64,000 bases of DNA from assembly GCF_000576555.1 (NCBI RefSeq), contig NZ_CP007145.1, positions 1,798,001-1,862,000 of the forward strand. Direction: 5' to 3'. This document shows, piece by piece, positions 37,466 through 44,094 of this stretch. Positions within the stretch are counted from its first letter, which is position 1. Each line of letters opens with the position of its first letter. Source of the DNA: Hymenobacter swuensis DY53. Its GTDB lineage: Bacteria > Bacteroidota > Bacteroidia > Cytophagales > Hymenobacteraceae. The notes beneath the pieces were generated by a model. The model was not told where the DNA came from and searched no databases. It saw only the letters and a program-made list of their open reading frames with translations. The translations under genes were made by a program, and so were the position numbers.

Positions 37466-37918
37466 TTAGCGGTTGGTGCCCGACGGTGGCCCCTGCCGCT
37501 TCATGCGTTCCTGTTTCTTAGCCTGGTATTTCTGGTATTGCTCTGGTGTGAGCACGCCTTTGAGTTTAGCATCGGTGCTTTCTTCCTGCGCCCGCATCTG
37601 CTGCATCCGAGCCGTCCGGTCCTCGGTGCCGCCGGTACCGCGCTGCGCCTGCATCTGCTGCATTTGCTCCTGCTGAATGGCCGCTACTCTGGTTTGCTGG
37701 TCGGCGGTGAGGTTGAGGTCTTTGGTCATTTCGGCCAGACGGTTCCCCTGTCCACGGCCTCCACGCCCTTCGCCGGGCTTTTCGTCGCCTTCGGTTTTCG
37801 TTTTGAGCTTATCCTTTTTGGCTTTCACCTTGGTAGGTGCGGTTTGGGCCTGGGCCGAGGGAACAGTGGCGCCGGCCAACAGGCCCAGCAGGAGGGAAGC
37901 TACCAGTAGCTTTTTCAT
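37466..37918 (-). CDS. periplasmic Spy/CpxP-like small protein
   Basis: A 150-residue exported protein. The signal peptide LLVASLLLGLLAGATVPSAQAQ ends near residue 25. The mature part is charged and helical with an LNLTADQQTRVAAIQQEQMQ segment and a second LTPEQYQKYQ motif, the paired motif of Spy/LTXXQ-type chaperones. A basic Gly/Arg/Lys-rich stretch lies between the signal and the first motif. It may buffer misfolded proteins in the periplasm. It lies upstream of the LytS gene on the same strand, about 100 bases away. Confidence 0.75.
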   Translation of the reverse strand: MKKLLVASLLLGLLAGATVPSAQAQTAPTKVKAKKDKLKTKTEGDEKPGEGRGGRGQGNRLAEMTKDLNLTADQQTRVAAIQQEQMQQMQAQRGTGGTEDRTARMQQMRAQEESTDAKLKGVLTPEQYQKYQAKKQERMKRQGPPSGTNR

Positions 37919-38223
37919 AGGAAGTAGTTGAGAGGAAAGAGGTGTAGCCGCTTTACACGTTCAAAACAGCTCCCAAACTTAGCCACGTGCTTTCCGGCGC
38001 ACGAAAAACATCTGCCAATCTCCCGTTTCCCTCGACGCTTCCGCTAATTAGGTACGCCAGCCGCCTTTGGTGTCATTCAGCCTGTAGCACCACGTGCCCT
38101 GCCATAACCCGGCTGCATAGAAATTGCGTTGCTCGGATTGGTTGTTTTTTAGGTTGCACTCGACAGTGTACGTTGATTAATTGTATACAAGTGCTGATTG
38201 AATTTTTCTGCCGAAAATAAACG

Positions 38224-38290
38224 TTTGATAAATTTTGAAAAAATACTTTTGTCAAGTATTGACATTGAGAAAATAAATACTCTACCTTTG
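38224..38290 (+). promoter_or_regulatory. AT-rich double promoter region
   Basis: Two full -7 boxes are seen: TACTTTTG at 38244-38251 and TACCTTTG at 38283-38290. The second has TTG at 38259-38261 with the typical 21-base spacing. A 7-bp inverted repeat (AATACTT/AAGTATT, about 38242-38260) overlaps the upstream box and could be an operator. Confidence 0.6.
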
Positions 38291-38296
38291 TCACGT

Positions 38297-38490
38297 TCAA
38301 AAGCAGTAGCCTGCTCAACGCCTTTATCCTTCACTGCCATGCGTCGCCACTTTATCAACTATCAGCCAATGCTCAATGGCCTGGATCGGAAGATTCAGCC
38401 GGGGTTCGGCGCGCAAGCTCGCAGATGAGGTTCTACTCCTGACATCATCTTACCGCAAACGCCCGAATCCAGCCAGATTCGGGCGTTTCC
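38297..38490 (+). ncRNA. short transcription unit, small RNA or 29-residue peptide mRNA
   Basis: A promoter at 38259-38290 and a terminator at 38457-38488 define a transcript of about 190 bases. It holds a 29-codon frame from ATG at 38339 encoding a basic peptide (MRRHFINYQPMLNGL...), followed by a stop and the terminator. Whether the product is the RNA or the peptide cannot be told. It is not recognisable as 6S or tmRNA. Confidence 0.45.
38457..38488 (+). terminator. terminator of the short unit
   Basis: AAACGCCCGAATC pairs with GATTCGGGCGTTT around CAGCCA, followed by CCCTTTTG. Confidence 0.85.
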
Positions 38491-39080
38491 CTTTTGTGTC
38501 CATCCGTTAACTATCCTCTTGCTAAATGCTGCGCTTTTCCTTCCCTGTCCCCGCCAACCGACTGTTACTGCCAGTTAACCAGTGGCCAACTACTTACCGC
38601 ATACTGCCCGGCACTATCTCACAAGACCCGGAATAACAACTGTATCAGCCGAGTTTGCCCGGGCAAAAGTCCGACTAGGAGTGTGTTTAAGAATTGCCAC
38701 GCCTTGCCAAGCGGATGCCAGATAATGACTGAAGCAAACGACGTTTGGGTAGAATTTCAAGCACTAATTAAGTAGCCAGGTAATTGCTGTTTTATTGATT
38801 TTTGTCCGTTGAGAAATACGGATTAGGGAAGATATTGCCTGTTTTTTTATTGTCTGATATCATTTTAATTAAGATCTATTAGTGTAGATAAATGAGGTAA
38901 TAAAAGTCTGTATCAATGCATGAAAACGATGAAAAATCCGCGTAAAGACCGATTGTCATCTTCCGATATCCAGCGTTTTGTCAACTTTCTGCTGGCAGTT
39001 TTCAGTCCGGTATCTCCCGTAACAAAGTAAGGGGTAACTACTCCTTTGGCCCCTTTCCTTTGCCTTTATTTCTTACTTCT
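38491..39080. other. AT-rich intergenic region upstream of rsr
   Basis: About 590 bases, AT-rich from 38780 to 38960, with no ORF of coding quality. It should contain the promoter of the rsr/Y RNA island. I found no perfect TAnnTTTG box near 39081 and no RtcR-type sigma-54 site. Confidence 0.5.
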
Positions 39081-40637
39081 ATGCGTTTCAATACCTCTAC
39101 TAACCCCATCCGTAACCATGCCGGTGCGCCGGCCTACGCCCTTACGCCCGCGCTGGAGCTGTATGCCGCAGTAGCTACTGCCGGTCTGAGCAACCAGTTC
39201 TACGAAAAAGCCGATACGCGCCTGGCTCGTTTGCGCCAACTGGTAGCTCAGAATGACCCGCTGTTCGTGGCCCGGCTGGCAGTATATGCCCGCGAGAATC
39301 TGCACTTGCGTTCCGTGCCGTTGGTACTGGCCGTAGAACTGGCCCGCCGACACCACGGTACCAATCTGGTGAGCCGCCTAGTGGCCCGGGTAGTGCAGCG
39401 CCCCGACGAAATTACGGAGCTGCTGGCCTGCTACGCCGCTGCCAACGGCCGAACCGGGCCTAAAACGCTGGGCCGCCTCTCCAAGCAGGTGCAGAAAGGA
39501 CTTGCTTTGGCTTTCCACAAGTTTGATGGCTACCAACTGGCCAAATACGACCGGGCGGGGACTATCCGGCTGCGCGATGCGCTGTTTCTGGTGCATCCCC
39601 GTCCCCAGGATGAAGCGCATCAGGCCCTGTTTAATCAGCTGGTGGCTGGTACGCTGCCAACGCCCTACACCTGGGAAACCGAGTTGTCGGCACTGGGACA
39701 GGAGTCGTTTGCTACGGCCGATGAGCGGGTTGCCGCCTTTCGCCGCAAGTGGACGGAGCTGATTGGGAGTGGCAAACTGGGGTACATGGCGTTGCTGCGT
39801 AACCTGCGCAATATGCTGGAGGCCGGTGTGCCCACCGAGGCCTTGAGCCAGGTGTGCGCCACGCTGGCCGATGCCCGGCAGGTGGCCCGCAGCAAGCAGC
39901 TGCCCTTTCGCTTTCTGGCAGCGTACCGCGAGGTGAAAGAGCTGGAAGGCGGTGTGGTACGCAGCACGCTGGTGGCTTTAGGCCTACGCCAAAATCCTGT
40001 AGCGCAGGTGTTGGAGGCACTAGAAACTGCCATCGGCCATAGCGCTGCCAACCTGCCCGGCTTCGGCTCCGGAACCCGGGTGGTAGTGGCCTGCGACGTG
40101 TCGGGTTCCATGCAGCAGCCGGTATCGGCACGTAGCAAAGTGCTGCTCTATGATGTGGGCCTGGTGCTGGGAATGTTACTGCGGAACCGCTGCCAGAACG
40201 TGGTAACGGGCATATTTGGCGACACCTGGAAGCGTATTACGCTGCCCGGTGCCCAGGTGCTGCGCAATGTGCAGGAACTCTACAAGCGCGAAGGTGAAGT
40301 TGGCTACAGCACCAATGGCCATCTGGTGATTGAGGACCTGCGTCGTCGCCGGGAGGTGGTGGACAAAGTGATGCTGTTCACCGACTGCCAGCTCTGGAAC
40401 TCGCGTTTCAATGGGGCCAGCATCGCCACGGAGTGGGCCGAATACCGTCGCACGGTGGCTCCTGAGGCTCGCCTCTACCTCTTCGACCTAGCTGGCCACG
40501 GCACTACGCCCGTGCAGCTGCAGCCGGAGCAGGGTGCCTTTTTGCTGGCCGGCTGGTCGGATAAACTGTTCGACGTGCTGACGGCGCTGGAAAACGGCGG
40601 CTCAGCTCTTACAGAAATCGAGAAAATAGAGCTGTAA
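39081..40637 (+). CDS. rsr: Ro60 orthologue (Rsr), TROVE plus vWA domains
   Basis: A 518-residue ring-forming RNA-binding protein. Residues 1-330 are TROVE HEAT-like repeats (FYEKADTRLARLRQLVAQNDPLF, FVARLAVYARENLHLRSVPL, LRNLRNMLEAGV). From about 335 there is a von Willebrand A domain with the metal site CDVSGSMQQ. Ro proteins bind Y RNAs on the outer ring surface and misfolded RNA ends in the cavity, and in bacteria work with exoribonucleases such as PNPase in RNA decay. Five predicted Y RNAs and rtcB follow on the same strand. ATG at 39081 is preferred over TTG 39060. Confidence 0.93.
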   Translation: MRFNTSTNPIRNHAGAPAYALTPALELYAAVATAGLSNQFYEKADTRLARLRQLVAQNDPLFVARLAVYARENLHLRSVPLVLAVELARRHHGTNLVSRLVARVVQRPDEITELLACYAAANGRTGPKTLGRLSKQVQKGLALAFHKFDGYQLAKYDRAGTIRLRDALFLVHPRPQDEAHQALFNQLVAGTLPTPYTWETELSALGQESFATADERVAAFRRKWTELIGSGKLGYMALLRNLRNMLEAGVPTEALSQVCATLADARQVARSKQLPFRFLAAYREVKELEGGVVRSTLVALGLRQNPVAQVLEALETAIGHSAANLPGFGSGTRVVVACDVSGSMQQPVSARSKVLLYDVGLVLGMLLRNRCQNVVTGIFGDTWKRITLPGAQVLRNVQELYKREGEVGYSTNGHLVIEDLRRRREVVDKVMLFTDCQLWNSRFNGASIATEWAEYRRTVAPEARLYLFDLAGHGTTPVQLQPEQGAFLLAGWSDKLFDVLTALENGGSALTEIEKIEL

Positions 40638-40943
40638 TATTCTGTTAAAAATCTGATTTTCAACTATATGTATCCTGTTGATTCGTGCTCTATTCCTAGC
40701 AGTAATATTCCTCTAGTTACCTGCGGCCCCGGGAGTAGCTTATACTTATACTGCTACGCTGTGCTACTCCCGGGTTGCGAATCAGGTATTCGCTCTTTAA
40801 CTACTCATGAACCCATGTTCCTTCTGACTAAAGCATAAATGCATTGGGAAGGCGGCTGACCCTGTAGGGCTGCCGCCAGCCGGAACGGTGCGGGCCGCTA
40901 CTTTAGGCGGCCCCCTGTTCCAACCCGACTGATTCTCCCTTCC
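40638..40943 (+). other. leader of the Y RNA array with two structured elements
   Basis: No gene is seen. One strong hairpin is at 40719-40787: a 12-bp CCCGGGAGTAGC stem, an internal loop, then ACCTG/CAGGT outside. A second folded stretch at 40844-40923 pairs GCCGCC with GGCGGC. Neither has a U tail. The second has CTGTAG and CTGTT in facing internal-loop strands, resembling a decayed Y RNA, but lacks the TTACTTCG element. Confidence 0.45.
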
Positions 40944-41066
40944 TGTGGGTGTCGTAGGCAGGCGTTCCTTCGTCTGGTTGAAGCCAGTCCTTCGGGTCTG
41001 GTTTGGGTTCGAATCCCGACTGCAGCTTTGGCTGCAGTGCACACGCCAGCCGCCAGTTACCCCGCA
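40944..41066 (+). ncRNA. Y RNA 1, variant without D arm
   Basis: The ends pair (TGTGGG at 40944-40949 with CCCGCA near 41061-41066). The shared 5' element is TGTCGTAG (40950-40957), then N7, then TTCCTTCG (40965-40972). The 3' element is CCAGTTACCCC (41053-41063). Inside lie a T-arm-like hairpin GGG-TTCGAAT-CCC (41005-41017) and an 8-bp hairpin ACTGCAGC/GCTGCAGT (41019-41038), like a capped acceptor stem. No D arm follows. CTGG/CCAG pairs at 40974-41001 can form two alternative hairpins. The first of five copies downstream of rsr. Confidence 0.7.
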
Positions 41067-41092
41067 GCGGGAGTTCAGTTGAGGCGTCACCG

Positions 41093-41225
41093 GCCGGGTG
41101 CCGTAGGACCGCGTTACTTCGGGTCGCACGTTCGAATCGTGCCGCCGCTTCGGGGGCGTAGCTCAGTCTGGTAGAGCAGAACGGCCTTCGGGCTGGTCAT
41201 TTCGCTGTCCGCTTGTTGCCCCGGC
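41093..41225 (+). ncRNA. Y RNA 2 with permuted tRNA mimic
   Basis: The outer stem is GCCGGG (41093-41098) with CCCGGC (41220-41225). The conserved 5' element is TGCCGTAG-N7-TTACTTCG (41099-41121) and the 3' element GCTTGTTGCCCC (41211-41222). The upper stem is GGACCGCG with CGCTGTCC, one mismatch. The tRNA-like part reads: T arm GCACG-TTCGAAT-CGTGC (41126-41142), acceptor-like hairpin capped by TTCG (41143-41158), TA as tRNA positions 8 and 9, D arm GCTC-AGTCTGGTA-GAGC (41161-41177). A further TTCG hairpin lies at 41181-41197. T arm before D arm rules out an ordinary tRNA. Confidence 0.87.
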
Positions 41226-41289
41226 TTGTTGCCGCCATTTCTACTTTCTGTGTTTCCTTTTTACCCTTTCATTACCCTCCTTTTCCGTT

Positions 41290-41431
41290 AAGTGGGTGCC
41301 GTAGCCGAGGCTTACTTCGCACGCACAACGCCCAGGTCGCGGGTTCGAGTCCCGCCGGTTGCTTCCTTGCACGAAGCGGCCGTAGCTCAGTTGGTTAGAG
41401 CAGGACTAGCCCGGCGCTTATTGCCCCAGTT
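41290..41431 (+). ncRNA. Y RNA 3 with permuted tRNA mimic
   Basis: The ends pair imperfectly (41290-41296 with 41425-41431). It has TGCCGTAG-N7-TTACTTCG (41297-41319) and GCTTATTGCCCC (41416-41427). The upper stem is GCCG-a-GGCT with AGCC-CGGC. The T arm is a perfect GCGGG-TTCGAGT-CCCGC (41339-41355), then a 10-bp acceptor-like hairpin (41356-41382, loop of 7), TA, and the D arm GCTC-AGTTGGTTA-GAGC (41385-41401). It would probably be scored as tRNA fragments by tRNA finders. About 65 bases of pyrimidine-rich spacer separate it from Y RNA 2. Confidence 0.87.
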
Positions 41432-41461
41432 GGCGGAATATTTCTGAAAAAGGTGGCCTGC

Positions 41462-41502
41462 AACAGCCCTGCTTCGTGCTGATACCAGCAAGGGGGGCTG
41501 TT
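41462..41502 (+). other. hairpin between Y RNA 3 and Y RNA 4
   Basis: AACAGCCC (41462-41469) pairs with GGGCTGTT (41495-41502), with an inner TGCT/AGCA helix. It has no Y RNA element and no U tail. Possible roles are a processing signal or spacer between RNAs. Confidence 0.45.
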
Positions 41503-41529
41503 CCTAGTTCATCCGTTTCACCTTCACTC

Positions 41530-41613
41530 GCCGGATGCCGTAGGCCCGCGCTACTCCGACCTGTCCCGTCGGGCCCGTCAGGGCCCGTTGCGCGGGCCGT
41601 CTGTTGCTCCGGT
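41530..41613 (+). ncRNA. Y RNA 4, minimal form without tRNA-like part
   Basis: A short 84-base element. The outer stem CCGGA (41531-41535) pairs with TCCGG (41608-41612). The 5' element is TGCCGTAG-N7-CTACTCCG (41536-41558) and the 3' element GTCTGTTGCTCC (41599-41610). The upper stem is a perfect 9-bp GGCCCGCGC (41543-41551) with GCGCGGGCC (41590-41598). The interior holds CCTG/CAGG and CCC/GGG pairs but neither T arm nor D arm. It keeps the presumed Ro-binding part only, in size and build closer to animal Y RNAs. Confidence 0.68.
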
Positions 41614-41632
41614 TTTGTACTTACAATCAAAT

Positions 41633-41769
41633 GGGCCGGTGCCGTAGCGGTGCCTTACTTCGCTTAGGACGATGAAATGCCGGTTCGAATCCGGCCCGTT
41701 GGCTTCGGCTGGCGGTGGCGTAACTGGTAGCGCGCATAATGGCAGGCACTGCGCCCTGTTGCCCGGCCC
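41633..41769 (+). ncRNA. Y RNA 5 with permuted tRNA mimic
   Basis: The outer stem GGGCCGG (41633-41639) pairs with CCGGCCC (41763-41769). It has TGCCGTAG-N7-TTACTTCG (41640-41662) and CCTGTTGCCC (41755-41764). The upper stem is CGGTGCCT with AGGCACTG, including one G-U. The T arm is GCCGG-TTCGAAT-CCGGC (41679-41695), then an 8-bp acceptor-like hairpin capped by TTCG (41696-41715), then a D arm with GGTA in its loop (41718-41733). It ends 79 bases before the rtcB start, so it may share a transcript with rtcB or be cut from it. Confidence 0.87.
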
Positions 41770-41848
41770 GTTTGTACTGTTTTTCTGTATTCACTTCTCA
41801 CGAGCAGGAGCCGGAAACCGGCCCACGCATCGTGTAACAACCATTAGT

Positions 41849-43252
41849 ATGGCCTCTCAATTACGTGGCAACGACCTTCGCCAACTGGGTTTCCCGGAAG
41901 GTCGGGCCATTGGGCTGGCGCTGGCCCAACTGCAGCGCAAACACCTCAAAAAACTCTCTCAAACCGACCAGCTGACTTTATTGCAGGAGTTACTGGCTAA
42001 CCCGCAAACCTACCTCACCCACCTCGACTGGAGCCACACAGCGGCCGCGCTGTTGCCACCGCCCAGTCGCCACATTGCCCTGGCTGAGCGTAAGGAGTAC
42101 GTCGTTTTCGGAGCCGAACACATCGAGCAGGGAGCCATTCATCAGATGGAAACCGCCATGAAACTGCCCGTGACTGTTGCCGGTGCCCTCATGCCCGATG
42201 CTCACCACGGCTACGGACTGCCCATTGGCGGGGTGCTGGCTACCGATAACGCCGTAATCCCCTACGCTGTGGGGGTAGATATTGGCTGCCGGATGGCCCT
42301 ATCGGTATTTGCACTGCCGCCCAAGCACTTGGAGCAACGGGTGCAGGAGTTGCGCAAGTTGCTGCTGGAGCACACCAAGTTCGGTGGCCGTGACGTATTC
42401 CGTCACGGTCAGCACCTAGACCACGCGGTGCTGAGCCGGGATGAGTTCCGGGACATTCCGTTCCTGCGCAATAAGCTGGATACGGCAGCTTCGCAAATCG
42501 GCTCTTCGGGCGGCGGCAACCACTTTGTAGAGTGGGGCGTAGTGGATATCACCGACCCCACCAACGAGTTGGGCGTGCCGGTTGGGCAATACCTGGGCCT
42601 GCTTTCACACTCCGGCTCCCGGGGCCTGGGAGCCAGCGTGGCAAACCACTACACCAAACTGGCGCAGGATACCTGCCAGTTGCCCGCCGAAGCCCGCCAC
42701 CTGGCGTGGCTGGGCCTCGAAACAGAAGCGGGGCAGGAGTACTGGGCCGCTATGAACTTGGCTGGCGACTACGCCTCAGCCTGCCACCACCAGATCCATC
42801 ATCGTCTGGCTAAGGCTCTTGGTGAGCGGCCGCTGGGGAAAGTGGAAAACCACCACAATTTCGCCTGGAAGGAGCGGCTGGTAACGGGGCAGGAAGTGGT
42901 AGTGCACCGCAAAGGAGCTACCCCGGCCGGGGCCGGCGTACTGGGCATTATCCCAGGCTCCATGACGGCTCCCGGTTTCATTGTGCGGGGGCGGGGCGAG
43001 GCTAGCGCCCTAAGTTCGGCTTCGCACGGCGCAGGCCGGCAAATGTCGCGTACCCGGGCCAAGCAGGAGCTGGGCGAAGCTGAAATGCGCCGCTACCTGC
43101 AACAGCACGGCGTAGAGCTTATCGGTGGTGGGCTGGACGAAGCCCCGCAGGCTTACAAAGACATCCGCCAGGTGATGCAGAGCCAGACAGAGCTGGTAGA
43201 CGTGCTGGGGTCCTTCACCCCGCGTATTGTGCGGATGGAAGGCGGCGTATAG
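41849..43252 (+). CDS. rtcB: RNA-splicing ligase RtcB
   Basis: A 467-residue GTP- and Mn-dependent ligase that joins 2',3'-cyclic-phosphate or 3'-phosphate ends to 5'-OH ends. All key motifs are present: GVDIGCRMA (metal Asp/Cys), GSSGGGNHFVEW, SHSGSRGLG, NHHNFAW, PGSMTAPGF and the guanylylated His in SHGAGR near 390. No archease or rtcA gene is next to it. Its location directly after five Y RNAs and rsr fits the known Rsr/RtcB association in RNA repair. ATG at 41849 is chosen; the longer frame would run through Y RNA 5. Confidence 0.94.
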   Translation: MASQLRGNDLRQLGFPEGRAIGLALAQLQRKHLKKLSQTDQLTLLQELLANPQTYLTHLDWSHTAAALLPPPSRHIALAERKEYVVFGAEHIEQGAIHQMETAMKLPVTVAGALMPDAHHGYGLPIGGVLATDNAVIPYAVGVDIGCRMALSVFALPPKHLEQRVQELRKLLLEHTKFGGRDVFRHGQHLDHAVLSRDEFRDIPFLRNKLDTAASQIGSSGGGNHFVEWGVVDITDPTNELGVPVGQYLGLLSHSGSRGLGASVANHYTKLAQDTCQLPAEARHLAWLGLETEAGQEYWAAMNLAGDYASACHHQIHHRLAKALGERPLGKVENHHNFAWKERLVTGQEVVVHRKGATPAGAGVLGIIPGSMTAPGFIVRGRGEASALSSASHGAGRQMSRTRAKQELGEAEMRRYLQQHGVELIGGGLDEAPQAYKDIRQVMQSQTELVDVLGSFTPRIVRMEGGV

Positions 43253-43273
43253 CAGACAGCCATCCATGAAAAA

Positions 43274-43316
43274 ACCGCAACCCCGTCCCACGAATGCAGT
43301 GGGGCGGGGTTGCGGT
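43274..43316 (+). terminator. terminator after rtcB
   Basis: ACCGCAACCCCG pairs with CGGGGTTGCGGT, extended by TCCCAC/GTGGGG, followed by GTTTAT. It lies 22 bases past the rtcB stop and closes the island. Confidence 0.88.
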
Positions 43317-43747
43317 GTTTATGGGCAAAGCAACTGGTTACGGCCGGTGCCGCCGGTGGCGGCAGGGAGCCGCCGCTGAAACAGATTGGTGGTTGTGCCG
43401 GAAAACGCTTCCGTTATCAATGGGGTAGGTGGGGAGCAGGTCAGCTAAGAGCAACAGGGCCAAAGCAGTTGCCGCCAAGTTGGGAGTGGAGACGGAGGTA
43501 TCCATGGTGAGCAGAATAAGACATACACGAGGAACTGTTCAGGGCCTGCAACCGGTGTGTGGGTGCGAGGCAATAAGATAGAGGCGGGGCAGTACTGTCG
43601 TTGTTGCAAAAAAGAAATACCCGGACAGCGGCAGGTTGGTGGTATTTACGGCTGCAAAGATAGAGGCGGATTTGCCGTTGGAAACTTTTTCTAGGTAAAT
43701 GGTAGGCTGCAGGGCGATGAATAGGGCATTGGACTCGTTGAAAACAG
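43317..43747. other. intergenic region with no gene seen
   Basis: About 430 bases. No frame on either strand has a start, composition or product that I would accept. No repeat family was recognised. Confidence 0.5.
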
Positions 43748-43785
43748 AAACAGCCCACCCCGAATAATGTCGGAGTAGGCTGTTT
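43748..43785 (-). terminator. terminator after the PID-CTERM gene
   Basis: AAACAGCC pairs with GGCTGTTT, with partial inner pairing CCGA/TCGG. Read on the minus strand it lies 20 bases after the stop at 43806. Confidence 0.7.
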
Positions 43786-43805
43786 TACAAGAAGGCAGAA
43801 TAGGA

Positions 43806-44015
43806 TTATGCCCGGCGCCGGTCCCGCAGCTTTTTCAGGCCCAGGCCTACTCCTGCCGCCAGCAGCAGAGAAGCGCCCCCGTCAATCGGCACGGCCGTAG
43901 GATCAGGGGTAGGGCCACCGGAGCCCTGTGCCCGAACGGAGGAGAAGGTACCGGTAAGTAATAACAGGCTTCCGGCCGCAAAAGCCAGCCGGTACGCAGT
44001 AGCGAGGTTTTTCAT
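43806..44015 (-). CDS. PID-CTERM sorting-domain mini-protein
   Basis: A 69-residue protein made of a signal peptide (LAFAAGSLLLLTGTFSSVRAQ, residues 9-29), a short Gly/Pro/Thr spacer, then PIDGGASLLLAAGVGLGLKKLRDRRRA: a Pro-Ile-Asp motif, a hydrophobic helix and a basic tail. That is the tripartite PID-CTERM signal described in Bacteroidota, thought to direct processing or anchoring. Little mature sequence remains, so it may act mainly as a membrane-linked peptide. It follows the giant T9SS protein gene, separated by a terminator hairpin. Confidence 0.78.
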   Translation of the reverse strand: MKNLATAYRLAFAAGSLLLLTGTFSSVRAQGSGGPTPDPTAVPIDGGASLLLAAGVGLGLKKLRDRRRA

Positions 44016-44045
44016 ATGAAGAAATTGCAAAAGCTGGGAGGAAAA

Positions 44046-44085
44046 TCGGTCTGCTCCCGCCAACGCGGGCTGGGGAGCAGACCGA
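44046..44085 (-). terminator. terminator after the DUF4394 T9SS gene
   Basis: TCGGTCTGCTCCC pairs with GGGAGCAGACCGA around a 14-base loop; on the minus strand TTTTCC follows. Confidence 0.85.
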
Positions 44086-44094
44086 ACAATCAGG

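Noticed and set aside
38494..38775. 93-codon plus-strand ORF before rsr
   Set aside because: Cys/Ser/Pro-rich random-looking composition with no domain, in an AT-rich intergenic region.
40844..40923. Sixth Y RNA
   Set aside because: CTGTAG and CTGTT face each other in a plausible internal loop, but the TTACTTCG element at N7 is missing, so it is listed only as a structured element.
40797..41129. Minus-strand ORF of 110 codons over Y RNA 1
   Set aside because: Low-complexity Arg/Pro/Thr composition, no homologue recognised, and it overlaps a structured RNA on the other strand.
41126..41177. Ordinary tRNA gene or tRNA pseudogene (T arm and D arm present)
   Set aside because: The T arm comes before the D arm, no anticodon arm with a proper loop lies between them, and the same order recurs in two further copies, which fits a Y RNA mimic.
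41672..41848. Longer N-terminus for RtcB
   Set aside because: It would run through the T arm, acceptor hairpin and D arm of Y RNA 5 and has no resemblance to RtcB; the family N-terminus fits ATG 41849.
43317..43747. Gene in the gap after rtcB
   Set aside because: Frames of up to about 100 codons exist but lack good starts and coding composition.
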